35,968 bases of DNA from Leptospira vanthielii serovar Holland str. Waz Holland = ATCC 700522 (GCF_000332455.1 NZ_AOGY02000032.1:1-35968); one strand, 5' to 3'; numbered from the stretch's first letter, positions 1 to 8,189 are shown. The notes: generated by a model from the letters alone, not told the origin. A program made the numbers and translations.

Positions 1-27
1 CTGAGCCAGGATCAAACTCTCCGTGTG
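1..27 (-). rRNA. rrs: 16S ribosomal RNA, 5' end only (gene continues beyond window)
   Basis: The first 20 bases are the exact reverse complement of the universal bacterial 16S 5' sequence AGAGTTTGATCCTGGCTCAG, so the gene is on the minus strand and only its first ~27 nt are in the window. The mature 5' end is placed by counting back to E. coli position 1 and is approximate. Nothing ribosomal lies upstream of it here, which fits the dispersed rRNA genes of Leptospira. Confidence 0.95.
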
Positions 28-273
28 AAATCACCCTTGCGGGCAATTTATTAATTACAGAGTTGTTACCATCAGCCGAATGCCGTGGTAACTACACCTA
101 GTCTTCATTTGAGAGAATGTTTCCATCCCCTCGGTTTTTTCTCGCTAGAATTGTCTTGGAGTCACGCTACTGTGTATGTTGTAAAAGATCTTTGTTAGCA
201 ATTGCTCGGTTCCCTTCCGGGCCTTTAGTCAATCACCGTTTCACCATCATTCGGAATGTACACCCCATGTCAA
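28..273 (-). promoter_or_regulatory. 16S leader and candidate promoter
   Basis: The region upstream of the 16S 5' end holds no credible protein gene. Read on the minus strand, a perfect -35 hexamer TTGACA (273-268) is followed after 16 nt by AATGAT (4 of 6 to TATAAT). That would give a precursor leader of a little over 200 nt before the mature 16S. The -10 is weak and other AT-rich spots at 281-294 could serve, so the exact promoter is uncertain; that a leader lies here is more secure. Confidence 0.35.
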
Positions 274-312
274 CCATCTTTTATAAAAATTATCCAACTT
301 TTGAAGTGTTTT

Positions 313-347
313 TTTTATCTTCAAAATGGAGATAAAAGGAGGTGATC
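313..347. other. Hairpin abutting a 13-nt copy of the 16S 3' end
   Basis: An 8-bp inverted repeat TTTTATCT / AGATAAAA (313-320 and 330-337, 9-nt loop) runs directly into AAAGGAGGTGATC (335-347). On the minus strand, the strand of the 16S gene, this reads GATCACCTCCTTT, the universal 3' terminus of 16S rRNA with the anti-Shine-Dalgarno. The flanks do not look like 16S. It may be a recombination scar or a coincidence. It is not a ribosome binding site for a plus-strand gene, because no start codon follows at a usable distance. Confidence 0.5.
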
Positions 348-612
348 AGGTTTTATTACTTATTTTCAGCTCAAATCTCCTTAGTTTAGAAGAATAAAGA
401 ACTTTGTTTCTGACCAATTTCCGGCACTCGCTCAAAACAACCAAACACCTGTTTTGTTCAAAGAAGTAAGGACTAGCTTAAACTATGTAGTAAATTTATT
501 TCCAGAACATTCTATTACAAAAAATAAACTTGACCCTCCTCGGAAATAGATTCTGTTTATGACGCATCCATCTTAGAACTTTATGCAAACCATAATAAAG
601 ACAAAGGAAACA
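348..612. other. Intergenic stretch without a recognisable gene
   Basis: About 265 bases of AT-rich DNA between the 16S upstream region and the first kinase gene. I see no open frame with a ribosome binding site, no tRNA-like fold and no other rRNA. A TTGACC hexamer at 530-535 could be a -35 for the downstream kinase, but no convincing -10 follows at the right distance. The usable ribosome binding site of the kinase (AAAGGA) sits at the right edge. Confidence 0.5.
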
Positions 613-2829
613 ATGAAAGTCATATTCACTTTATCGATTCTCAGTTTCTTTTATTTCCCCTTCTCTTCCTGTATCAACATAGAATCCGATTCTCCTAAAT
701 TAGTCCAAGGTGTTCTTGATCTATCAAAACATAACTTTCAATCCAAACCAATCGTTCCTCTGATTGGCGAATGGAAGTTTACTCCTGGTAGGTTTGATTT
801 AACGGAAGGAAAGGATACAATCCTTATTACGATTCCAGATAACCCACATTGGAATTCTTATAATCCAAATCAGAATGGATTAGCTACTGGATTCGGGATT
901 GGAAGTTACTTGGTTACGATTGTTCCTCCAAAAGAACCAATCACCTTAAGTTTAGATTTTAACATTGTATTCTCTGATTGTAGAATATATCAAAACGGAA
1001 TCTTAATTGGAAGCATTGGAGACATCTACGGAGAAGACGATGGTTTTGATCGTAGACCCATACAAATTGGCCTTTTACCAACGAATGATAATCAAGTTCA
1101 CCTAACCATTCTACTTCGAAATCGTTTTTATCAAGCAGGAGGAATCCGTTTCCTGCCGCTACTTGGAAAAAGCGAAACCCTCGCGGCTGCCAGAGACAAA
1201 GAAATATTCGAACAATCCCTGATTGTTGGGGGACTTTTCTTTCTGGGACTCTACCAGTTAGGAGTTTATTTCACTCGTGGCAGAATCATTGGATCTCTGT
1301 ATTTCTTTCTATTTTGCCAGATTATGGCATTACAAATCCTTACGACAGGAACTCGGTCCTTATTTCTGATTGTGGGTGAACACTCTAGTGAACTTGTCTT
1401 CCGAATCAATTTTTTTAGTCAATATGCAGGCGCAATCTCAGGGTTATATTATTTTTATAGCCTTACCCGTGAATATATATCAAGTTACATCATTCGTGGA
1501 ATGAGTGGTATCATTCTTATTCCGGTATTGATCACTATATTCGGTCCCATCTATATAATCAGTTACCTTCATCTTTATGTTCTAACTGCCCTCACCTTCC
1601 TTCTAGCCATTGCGATTTACCTAATCGTTCGCTATATTAAAGATAAAAGATACGGTTATATCTACTTGGGGCTATCTTCCATTTTACTCATTGGTTGTGC
1701 AGGGAACGATATCATTTTATCGTTAGTTCACAGAACAGCACCTATGTTACTTTCCTATGGACTTTTGTTATTTGTGTTTTTCCAATCTATCTTTTTGTCG
1801 AAACATATCTCTAACGAAATCATCACTGCTGAATTGAATTTAAAAGCAGCCAAATATCAATTGGTTCATTCAGAAAAGATGTCGTCACTCGGCGTGATGG
1901 TAGCAAGTGTTGCACACGAAATCAATTCACCACTTAGCGCAGTGATTGCATCCGGTGCTACAATAGAAGAAAGAATTACCGAACACTTTCGCCTTCTCCC
2001 GGAAACCAACCCGATCCCAAGTGATACATTCCCCATATTTTTAGCATTAATCGATATAGCTATAAACCAAAACGATCTTTTCCCAACAAAAGAAACAAGG
2101 CAGACCAAACAGGACTTGGCAAAACAAATAGAGAGTTTGGGAATCAATGATGCAGAAAATAAAGCCGATCTTTTTGTATCACTTGGTCTACGTGAAATTC
2201 CCGCAGATTGGGTTTCCATTTTAACCGGTAAAAATGGGGACGTTTTTTTTCTGACAGCCGAACGAATCATCTCCATCCTTCAAGGAACAAAATCCATTCG
2301 AATCGCGGCCCTACGTGCGGTAAAAATTGTACAATCCTTAAAGAATTTCACACATTTTGATCCCAAAGCAGAAAAACAAAAAATCAACCTTTCGGATTCT
2401 ATCGATATGGTTCTCACTATCTTCGAAAGTGCTTTGAAACAAGGAATCGAACTCGTTACTGATTTTGAGGAAATTCCACCTATTGAATGTTATCCTGATG
2501 AATTAAACCAAGTTTGGACAAACATGATTCAAAATGCCATCCAATCCATGAACGGAAAAGGGTTTTTGAAAATTAAAATTGGCAAAACAGAAAACCAAGA
2601 TAAACGTTATGTTTTTGTTTCCATCGAAGATTCAGGTGTAGGGATTCCCAAAGATTTGGAATCTAAAATTTTTGATCCATTTTTTACAACAAAACCTATC
2701 GGAGAAGGAACTGGACTTGGACTCTATATCACCAAACAAGTGGTAGAAAAACACAATGGAACTATAGAGCTGGAAACAAAACCGGGAAGGACAGTATTTA
2801 CCATCTTTCTACCCTGGGGACCAGAATGA
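613..2829 (+). CDS. 7TM-DISM-like sensor histidine kinase
   Basis: Membrane sensor kinase of about 738 residues. The N-terminus is a signal peptide ending in a possible lipobox (FSSC near residue 20). A DISM-like extracytoplasmic domain (about 40-180) is followed by roughly seven membrane helices (about 200-400) and a cytoplasmic kinase. The kinase shows the H-box AHEINSPL (His ~435), N-box (QVWTNMIQNAIQSM), G1 (DSGVGIP), F-box (FDPFFTTKP) and G2 (GEGTGLGLYI). The ATG at 613 is chosen because AAAGGAAAC precedes it and it starts a clean signal peptide; an upstream in-frame ATG at 583 lacks a good site. About 110 residues are inserted between the H-box and the next conserved helix (ALRAVKIVQSLKNF). 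No response regulator gene is adjacent, so partner and ligand are unknown. Confidence 0.88.
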   Translation: MKVIFTLSILSFFYFPFSSCINIESDSPKLVQGVLDLSKHNFQSKPIVPLIGEWKFTPGRFDLTEGKDTILITIPDNPHWNSYNPNQNGLATGFGIGSYLVTIVPPKEPITLSLDFNIVFSDCRIYQNGILIGSIGDIYGEDDGFDRRPIQIGLLPTNDNQVHLTILLRNRFYQAGGIRFLPLLGKSETLAAARDKEIFEQSLIVGGLFFLGLYQLGVYFTRGRIIGSLYFFLFCQIMALQILTTGTRSLFLIVGEHSSELVFRINFFSQYAGAISGLYYFYSLTREYISSYIIRGMSGIILIPVLITIFGPIYIISYLHLYVLTALTFLLAIAIYLIVRYIKDKRYGYIYLGLSSILLIGCAGNDIILSLVHRTAPMLLSYGLLLFVFFQSIFLSKHISNEIITAELNLKAAKYQLVHSEKMSSLGVMVASVAHEINSPLSAVIASGATIEERITEHFRLLPETNPIPSDTFPIFLALIDIAINQNDLFPTKETRQTKQDLAKQIESLGINDAENKADLFVSLGLREIPADWVSILTGKNGDVFFLTAERIISILQGTKSIRIAALRAVKIVQSLKNFTHFDPKAEKQKINLSDSIDMVLTIFESALKQGIELVTDFEEIPPIECYPDELNQVWTNMIQNAIQSMNGKGFLKIKIGKTENQDKRYVFVSIEDSGVGIPKDLESKIFDPFFTTKPIGEGTGLGLYITKQVVEKHNGTIELETKPGRTVFTIFLPWGPE

Positions 2830-2842
2830 TCCAATGAATCGC

Positions 2843-2866
2843 AAAAATATTGTAAAAGATATTTTT
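2843..2866. terminator. Possible bidirectional terminator between convergent kinases
   Basis: AAAAATAT (2843-2850) and ATATTTTT (2859-2866) form a perfect 8-bp stem with an 8-nt loop between the convergent ends of the two kinase genes. It is wholly A/T and therefore weak, but both strands end in a T-rich arm. Position is the main argument. Confidence 0.3.
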
Positions 2867-2899
2867 ATGAATTCTAGATAATGAATTAAATATTAAAAC

Positions 2900-4582
2900 T
2901 CAACGTCTATCAGGCAAACGAAAGCTAACGGTTGTTCCTTTTCCTTTTTCACTTGTGGCCCAAATTTCTCCGCCATGTAATTTTATAAATTCACTACAAA
3001 GGATAAGACCAAGACCTGTTCCTTTTTCTCCTTCCAATCCGATGCTTGTCAATTGTGCGTCCACTCGAAACAGTTTCTCTAAATCAGAACTATTCATACC
3101 GATCCCGTTGTCTCGGCATTCCACTCGAACGCCATCTTCATCTTGTCTGACAGCGATTTTAAATTCCCCGTTCTCGTTGGTAAACTTAATTGAATTAGTG
3201 ATTAAATTTCGGAGAATCGCTTGGATCATTTCTGAATCAGCATAAACATAAGCCAATTCAGGCGGAATGTCAGTTATGAGTTGAATGGATTTTTTCTTAA
3301 TCGTCGATTCAACTTGATCCGTAATTTTAGAGATAAGTCCGATCAGATTTATTTGTTTAGGTCGAAAAGGCATATTTCCAGTCTGAGTTCTTGCCCAGTC
3401 CAAAAGTTGTTCCAGAAGTCCGTACAACATTGATGCGGAGTTTTGAATTTCATATATGGTTTCTTTTTTTTCCGTGTCTGTATGCGAATCAAAATCCGTA
3501 TACATTAGTTCGGTAAGTTGTTTAAAGGCACCCAAAGGATTTCTTAAATCGTGAGCAATGATAGAAAAAAATATATCTTTTGTGCGATTGGATTCACTCA
3601 GAAGTTTTTCAGAAGTATGTAAGGCTTCAATGGCCTTATTTTTTTCAAAAACTTGTTTTCTAAGTAATTTGGTTCGATCAAAAACTTTTTTTTCTAATTC
3701 GAATCGATAAGCAATGAGACGTTGGTACTGTAATGTAATAAATTCTGATAAAATTGAAAAAGGAATCAGAAACGAAATTAAATAAATATACGAATCAAAT
3801 ACACCAGGATAAACGAAAGGACCAACTCCCATTCTTGTCATCAGAATGCTCGAAAGATATAATAAAAAAACTCCTAAGGTAGCACCTCGGATTTGAAATC
3901 GATAACCTAAATAAATTAAAATCAAAAAAGATAAAAAGAAAAGATATGGGAAATGATAAACTATGATTGCCTGAACTAATACAAAAATGATTGTCCAAAG
4001 GATGAGCCGAATCGATAGATTCTCAAATCGAAATTTCCTCCAAGCCATAAAAAACGGAACGACAATAAAAATTCCAATCGTATCGCCAAAGATAATCACA
4101 ATCAATGTACGAACGATTTCAGAAAAATTTAGTTTATAAAAGTATCCAAATGAAAAAAGAATTCCACCAAGACATAGAATAGAAATCAAACTAGAAAGAA
4201 AACATACGTAGACTACAAAGTAAAAATTATCTTTTGCGGAACTGAGACTTTTTCTGATTTTTTTTAACCAGAATGTATAGGCTAGCGCAGATTGGAGTGT
4301 ATCAACCCCCGCAGTCAGGCAAATACTTAGATACAAACCGAAAGAATCCAAACCATGTTGGCTACTGATAAGACCGTCTTTATTGGCAAGAAAACTGGCA
4401 AGCCAAACCACAGGCAAATAGCGATATCCAAAGAACAAACAACCAATCAGCCCAATACCAGAAGGAATCCAAAGAACTGCCAGGTTCACTGGTTGGAAGG
4501 AAAAAAATTCCATTCCCAGTTTGGCAGTTCCTATATAGAGCAGAAATAAAACGAATCCTTTGAAGGATTGCTTCCAGTTCAT
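2900..4582 (-). CDS. MASE1-domain sensor histidine kinase
   Basis: A 560-residue membrane kinase. Residues 1-290 are an array of about eight membrane helices whose start (IGTAKLGMEFFSFQPVNLAV, then LWIPSGIGLIGCLF) matches the MASE1 sensory domain. A short linker and coiled coil (about 290-330) lead into HisKA with H-box IIAHDLRNPLG (His344) and an HATPase domain with N-box (LRNLITNSIKFT), G1 (DNGIGM) and G2 (GEKGTGLGL). There is no receiver domain and no neighbouring response regulator, so the signal and output are not evident. MASE1 ligands are poorly known in general. The ATG at 4582 lacks a strong Shine-Dalgarno, but the MASE1 domain starts right after it. Confidence 0.9.
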   Translation of the reverse strand: MNWKQSFKGFVLFLLYIGTAKLGMEFFSFQPVNLAVLWIPSGIGLIGCLFFGYRYLPVVWLASFLANKDGLISSQHGLDSFGLYLSICLTAGVDTLQSALAYTFWLKKIRKSLSSAKDNFYFVVYVCFLSSLISILCLGGILFSFGYFYKLNFSEIVRTLIVIIFGDTIGIFIVVPFFMAWRKFRFENLSIRLILWTIIFVLVQAIIVYHFPYLFFLSFLILIYLGYRFQIRGATLGVFLLYLSSILMTRMGVGPFVYPGVFDSYIYLISFLIPFSILSEFITLQYQRLIAYRFELEKKVFDRTKLLRKQVFEKNKAIEALHTSEKLLSESNRTKDIFFSIIAHDLRNPLGAFKQLTELMYTDFDSHTDTEKKETIYEIQNSASMLYGLLEQLLDWARTQTGNMPFRPKQINLIGLISKITDQVESTIKKKSIQLITDIPPELAYVYADSEMIQAILRNLITNSIKFTNENGEFKIAVRQDEDGVRVECRDNGIGMNSSDLEKLFRVDAQLTSIGLEGEKGTGLGLILCSEFIKLHGGEIWATSEKGKGTTVSFRLPDRR

Positions 4583-4622
4583 GGGGGATAGATTAGTGGA
4601 AGGACAATAGGAGAAAAGCGAA

Positions 4623-4652
4623 ATTATCTTTGAAATTTCTTTGTCAAGGCAA
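4623..4652 (-). promoter_or_regulatory. Candidate promoter of the MASE1 kinase
   Basis: On the minus strand TTGCCT (4652-4647) and GATAAT (4628-4623) are 18 nt apart; an overlapping perfect TTGACA (4647-4642) is too close to the same -10 for normal spacing. The start codon at 4582 would follow after a leader of about 30 nt. Confidence 0.35.
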
Positions 4653-4703
4653 GGGATACCCCAAATTCAATCGAAAGTCCAAAGTTAAAACTAGGAATGT
4701 AAC

Positions 4704-4724
4704 AAAAAAAGGGACTTAATTCCC
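4704..4724 (-). terminator. Short intrinsic terminator after trpC
   Basis: On the minus strand GGGA-ATTAAG-TCCC is followed directly by seven T. The stem is only 4 bp, but the T-tract is strong, and the stop codon of trpC lies inside the loop. Confidence 0.5.
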
Positions 4725-5474
4725 ATATAAAAGCGAATGAAAATCCTTTGCGATATCCTTACTTTTCATAAAGTAAGTACCAACTAACATAGAATCAACG
4801 ATTCCTTTGTATTTTTGCCAATCCTGAAAACTTTCGATCCCCGATTCTGCCACCCGAATGATCGAACTGTCCAACTCTGGTGCAATTTCCTCAATTAGAT
4901 TTTTATGTATTTCGAATGTATCCAAATCTCGAGTATTGATACCAATGGTAGTGGCTCCAGAATCGAGTGCTGTTTTTACTTCTTCCTTGTTATGTGTTTC
5001 GACAAGGACAGAAAGACCCAGACTTTTAGCATATTTGTGTAAGGACGTAAGTTCACTTGATGAAAGGATCCGAACAATCAGTAAAATCGCAGAAGCACCA
5101 AAGGAGTAAGCTTCGTCAATTTGGAGAGGGTCAATGATGAAGTCCTTTCGGATCACAGGGATTTTCACCGATTCTGAAACGGCCGATAGATCCGAGAGAG
5201 ATCCAAAAAAATATTGGGAGTCTGTAAGGACAGAGATGGCGCCTGCCCCAGAAGATTCATAAATAGTGGCTATTGAGACCGGATCATAATCGGGCCTAAG
5301 AATCCCTGAACTCGGGCTTCCTTTTTTACATTCCGCAATGACTGATATGGAATTGGTTTTGAGATGGGATTCCCAAGGTCTAACAGGAATTTTACGAGCA
5401 GGAAGGGACTTTCCCCTTCCTATACGAATTTCCTCGTGTTTGGTTTCTACTATCTTGTGTAAGACAGGATTCAA
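4716..5474 (-). CDS. trpC: Indole-3-glycerol phosphate synthase
   Basis: Closes the indole ring in tryptophan synthesis, turning carboxyphenylamino-deoxyribulose phosphate into indole-3-glycerol phosphate. The 252-residue single-domain TIM barrel has the family's catalytic set: AECKKGSPS (Glu48, Lys50), VIRKDFIID (Lys110), LVETHN (Glu160), GINTRDL (Asn180) and AESGI (Glu210, Ser211). The start codon is TTG at 5474; no ATG or GTG is available in frame upstream before the preceding stop, and the N-terminus MNPVLHKIVETKHEEI is typical of the family. The gene begins 8 nt after the stop of the STAS gene, has no clear Shine-Dalgarno, and is probably translated by coupling. No other trp genes are nearby. 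Confidence 0.95.
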   Translation of the reverse strand: MNPVLHKIVETKHEEIRIGRGKSLPARKIPVRPWESHLKTNSISVIAECKKGSPSSGILRPDYDPVSIATIYESSGAGAISVLTDSQYFFGSLSDLSAVSESVKIPVIRKDFIIDPLQIDEAYSFGASAILLIVRILSSSELTSLHKYAKSLGLSVLVETHNKEEVKTALDSGATTIGINTRDLDTFEIHKNLIEEIAPELDSSIIRVAESGIESFQDWQKYKGIVDSMLVGTYFMKSKDIAKDFHSLLYGN

Positions 5475-5482
5475 GGAACTAC

Positions 5483-5827
5483 TTAGAACGCTTTTAGCGC
5501 AGCATCTTCCGAATCATAGATATCAAAAAGAGAAGTGAGTTCAATGACATCAAAGATTCGTTTGACTGCGGGTTTGATGTTCGAGATTTTAAGGGCACCC
5601 TCTTTGGAATTGAGTTTGCGAAGAGTGGAAATACAAGCTCTGAATCCAGAGGAAGACATGTATTCAACGTCTTTCATGTTCAAAAGAACCTTTCTATGCC
5701 CAGCATTATCGATGAGTTCCATAAGGCCCTCTTCCACTTCATTTGCCACAGAAACGTCCAATCGACCTTCCAGATAAACGACTAGTTTTCCGTCTTTCAC
5801 TTCGTGTTTCAGCACCGATTTACCCAA
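5483..5827 (-). CDS. STAS-domain anti-sigma factor antagonist
   Basis: A 114-residue single STAS domain like SpoIIAA/RsbV. Such proteins bind an anti-sigma or partner-switch kinase when unphosphorylated. The key loop is DVEYMSSSGFRA (residues 53-64): the usual Asp-Ser-Ser-Gly is Ser-Ser-Ser-Gly here, so Ser59 aligns with the phosphorylated serine while the preceding aspartate is replaced by Ser58. The annotated start is TTG (5827); a GTG at 5815 is the alternative, and neither has a strong ribosome binding site. No anti-sigma kinase or phosphatase is adjacent. It precedes trpC by 8 nt and is divergent from murD. Confidence 0.85.
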   Translation of the reverse strand: MGKSVLKHEVKDGKLVVYLEGRLDVSVANEVEEGLMELIDNAGHRKVLLNMKDVEYMSSSGFRACISTLRKLNSKEGALKISNIKPAVKRIFDVIELTSLFDIYDSEDAALKAF

Positions 5828-5833
5828 CCTGAT

Positions 5834-5851
5834 ATGATTTTACAAAATCAT
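5834..5851. promoter_or_regulatory. 18-bp palindrome between divergent STAS gene and murD
   Basis: ATGATTTTACAAAATCAT has perfect 8-bp arms and a 2-bp centre and sits alone in the 48-bp gap between the two start codons. Such symmetry suits a dimeric repressor or activator acting on both genes, although it could also include promoter elements. The regulator is not known. Confidence 0.45.
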
Positions 5852-5875
5852 CGTATTTTAACGGAGTGTCAATCA

Positions 5876-7270
5876 ATGTTTTCTCAATCTATTCCATCGG
5901 CTTCCGACCTAGACAAATTCCAAAAATTCCTAATTTTAGGTGGGGGATCCTCTGGGGACTCCGCTGCCAAATTATTAACCTCAAAAGGAAAAATATGCAT
6001 ACTGGCAGATAAATCTCCAGAACGAGCCAACTCACTCTTGTATGCAGAGGTTTTGTCAGACAATCACCCACAGGAAATATTAGTAGGAATTGATTGTATC
6101 ATCAAAAGCCCTGGCATCCTCCCGGACCATCCCATTCTGGAAGAAGCCAAACAAAGGAACCTTTCGATTTTAAGCGAAATCTGTTTGGGACGAATTTTTT
6201 ATAAAGGCCCTATCATTGGGATTACTGGAACCGATGGAAAGTCAACCACTACAGCCCTAACATATCACATTTTAAAATCAAAGTATCCAAATTCAAAAAT
6301 GGGGGGAAATATTGGTGTCCCCTTTTCCTCTTTTTGTTTGGAACCACTAGATCTTGTTGTTTTAGAACTTTCCAGTTACCAACTTGACGACTCACCTAAC
6401 TTAGAATTAACGGCTTCTGTCATTTTGAATTTGGCATCCGACCACTTAGAAAGACACAAAACAATGGAGTCCTATGCAGAAGCTAAATGGAAAATTCAAA
6501 ATTTAGAGAACCCGAATCATATTTCGTTTATAAATCCTAACTTTTTCCAATTTCTTCCGCAAGGAATGCCAAAAAACAACAACTTACAATTCATAGGTGA
6601 AAATCATAAATACTATGTTAGTTTAAAACCAAACCAGGTACATACTCCGAATCATAGTTACGATGCGTCCCGGTTTCCCCTGAAAGGGAAACACAACCTA
6701 ATGAATTTATGTTTTTCCATTGCCCTTGCGGAAACTATGGGAATGGAAAAAGAGGAAATCCAAAACCAGTTTGAATCTTTTCAAGGACTTCCTCATAGAT
6801 TCAATCGCATAGATAACTCGGGATTCCGAAATCAATACAAAGAGATCCAATTTATCAATGATTCCAAATCCACGAACATCCATTCCATGCTTTCGGGAAT
6901 TTCCGGATTTAAAAAAGGGGAAGGACTATTTTTGATTCTCGGTGGAATCCCTAAACTAGAACCTATCGATCTATTTTTAAAACGATGGAAGGAATTGGAA
7001 TGCCCTCTTTGGGTTTATGGAAAGGCAGTCGAAGTATGGAAAAAAGAATTTGATGCCACAGGGTTACCCGTGAGTTATTTTCCCGACATCCCCACCCTTA
7101 TTACAGATCTAAAAAACAAAATTGATTTTAAATTAGAAGCAAACAAGGGTAGAAAAATTCTTGCCCTATCAGTGATTTTTTCGCCGGCAGGAGCGAGTTT
7201 CGACTTGTACAAAAATTTTGAAGAACGAGGAAACCACTTCGAAAGTTTGATCAAAGAAGAGTTCTCTTAA
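5876..7270 (+). CDS. murD: UDP-N-acetylmuramoylalanine--D-glutamate ligase
   Basis: Cytoplasmic peptidoglycan precursor ligase that adds D-glutamate to UDP-MurNAc-L-Ala at the cost of ATP. From the ATG at 5876 it is 464 residues, the usual length. An N-terminal Rossmann-like UDP-binding domain (LILGGGSSGDSAAKLL, 19-34) is followed by the Mur-ligase ATP loop GITGTDGKSTTT (115-126), the NIGVPF and LELSSYQLD motifs, ASDHLERH, and the C-terminal NDSKSTN. The frame is open upstream with ATGs at 5804 and 5834, but only 5876 has a ribosome binding site (ACGGAG, 9-10 nt away), and it avoids overlap with the divergent STAS gene. No other cell-wall genes are adjacent. Confidence 0.92.
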   Translation: MFSQSIPSASDLDKFQKFLILGGGSSGDSAAKLLTSKGKICILADKSPERANSLLYAEVLSDNHPQEILVGIDCIIKSPGILPDHPILEEAKQRNLSILSEICLGRIFYKGPIIGITGTDGKSTTTALTYHILKSKYPNSKMGGNIGVPFSSFCLEPLDLVVLELSSYQLDDSPNLELTASVILNLASDHLERHKTMESYAEAKWKIQNLENPNHISFINPNFFQFLPQGMPKNNNLQFIGENHKYYVSLKPNQVHTPNHSYDASRFPLKGKHNLMNLCFSIALAETMGMEKEEIQNQFESFQGLPHRFNRIDNSGFRNQYKEIQFINDSKSTNIHSMLSGISGFKKGEGLFLILGGIPKLEPIDLFLKRWKELECPLWVYGKAVEVWKKEFDATGLPVSYFPDIPTLITDLKNKIDFKLEANKGRKILALSVIFSPAGASFDLYKNFEERGNHFESLIKEEFS

Positions 7271-7282
7271 TTCTTCTTTTTA
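7253..7282 (+). terminator. Possible terminator overlapping the murD stop codon
   Basis: AAAGAAGA (7253-7260) pairs with TCTTCTTT (7272-7279) around an 11-nt loop that contains the murD TAA, and is followed by TTAT. The stem is perfect but AT-rich, so termination strength is doubtful. It lies between convergent murD and fabI. Confidence 0.4.
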
Positions 7283-8116
7283 TCCTCGGATATGATACCC
7301 ACCATCTACGTGACGTATTTCACCCGTGATCCGATTTCCTGGCCGAAATAAATAGGCCACTTCCTCAGCTAAATCTTTTGCCGTTGCGTTTCCTAAGGGA
7401 GCAAGTGTATCACAACTGATTTCTGCCTGTTCGAGTCCTTCAATTGCCGAACCTGCTTTACTGGCTCTGTAGGGAGAAAATCGAACTGCATTGACTTGTA
7501 TTTGTTTCTCTTTTCCTAATTCCATTGCCATTTCTTTTACAAGCCGTTCCAAAGCAGACTTCGCCACTCCTATGTTTTTATAAGGATGGGATACCACTCT
7601 TTCTGCTCCTAAGTAACTCAAAGCAACAATAGATCCAGCGTCTGCGAGTAAGTTTCGATGATAAAAACTTTGCACAAGAGCCAGTAAGGAAAAAGCAGAT
7701 ACATTCATAGCATCCATAAACTCCTCACGTGATACAGTCATGATCGGCTTTACCTTACCTTGGCGAATGGTTTTATCCATAGCGATCGAATGTAAAACCG
7801 AATGAACTTGTAACCCTTGACCTAATAAAAATTCGGCAAATAAATCAATGTTTTCCTGTATGGTCACATCTAAGGGGAAGGTAATGGTATCTTCACCTAA
7901 CTCGCGCTTAACTGTTTGAGTAAAATCGTCGTACGTGCGTTCTAAAAAAGCAAGGCCAGCTTCCGATAGATTTTGATGAAACTTGGTTTTTCCAAGCCCA
8001 GTACAGATGAGCTTTGCTCCCAATTGTTTACATTTTTTTGCGATCACTAATGCGAGTGATGACGAATCTGTAATTCCAGTAATGACTACGGTTCGACCTT
8101 CTAGACTATATACCAT
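7280..8116 (-). CDS. fabI: Enoyl-[acyl-carrier-protein] reductase (NADH), FabI type
   Basis: Last reductive step of each fatty-acid elongation cycle: trans-2-enoyl-ACP to acyl-ACP with NADH. The 278-residue protein is a divergent short-chain dehydrogenase. The FabI signs are an N-terminal nucleotide loop of the type GITDSSSLALVIAK (residues 14-27), LHSIAM, and the active site SYLGAERVVSHPYKNIGVAK, where Tyr179 and Lys186 have the FabI Tyr-x6-Lys spacing and Tyr168 is the second tyrosine. The C-terminus ends in the family's GEIRHVDGGYHI. A strong ribosome binding site (GGAGGGGG, 5 nt before ATG) fixes the start. It lies 73 nt after the HD-GYP gene on the same strand and converges on murD. Confidence 0.92.
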   Translation of the reverse strand: MVYSLEGRTVVITGITDSSSLALVIAKKCKQLGAKLICTGLGKTKFHQNLSEAGLAFLERTYDDFTQTVKRELGEDTITFPLDVTIQENIDLFAEFLLGQGLQVHSVLHSIAMDKTIRQGKVKPIMTVSREEFMDAMNVSAFSLLALVQSFYHRNLLADAGSIVALSYLGAERVVSHPYKNIGVAKSALERLVKEMAMELGKEKQIQVNAVRFSPYRASKAGSAIEGLEQAEISCDTLAPLGNATAKDLAEEVAYLFRPGNRITGEIRHVDGGYHIRG

Positions 8117-8189
8117 TTTGACCCCCTCCGTTTAGACAAGGGAAGAAGTCCACTGGGCGGACAAATACGAACTTTTTTTCGTGTTTTTT

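Noticed and set aside
117..335. A 72-residue plus-strand open frame over the 16S upstream region
   Set aside because: It has no ribosome binding site, its composition is random and it lies in the rRNA leader/promoter.
334..347. AAAAGGAGGTGATC as a perfect Shine-Dalgarno of a plus-strand gene
   Set aside because: No start codon follows at usable distance; it is better read as a copy of the 16S 3' end on the minus strand.
5804..5875. Longer murD starts at 5804 and 5834
   Set aside because: They overlap the STAS gene start or the palindrome and lack a ribosome binding site; 5876 gives the normal MurD length.
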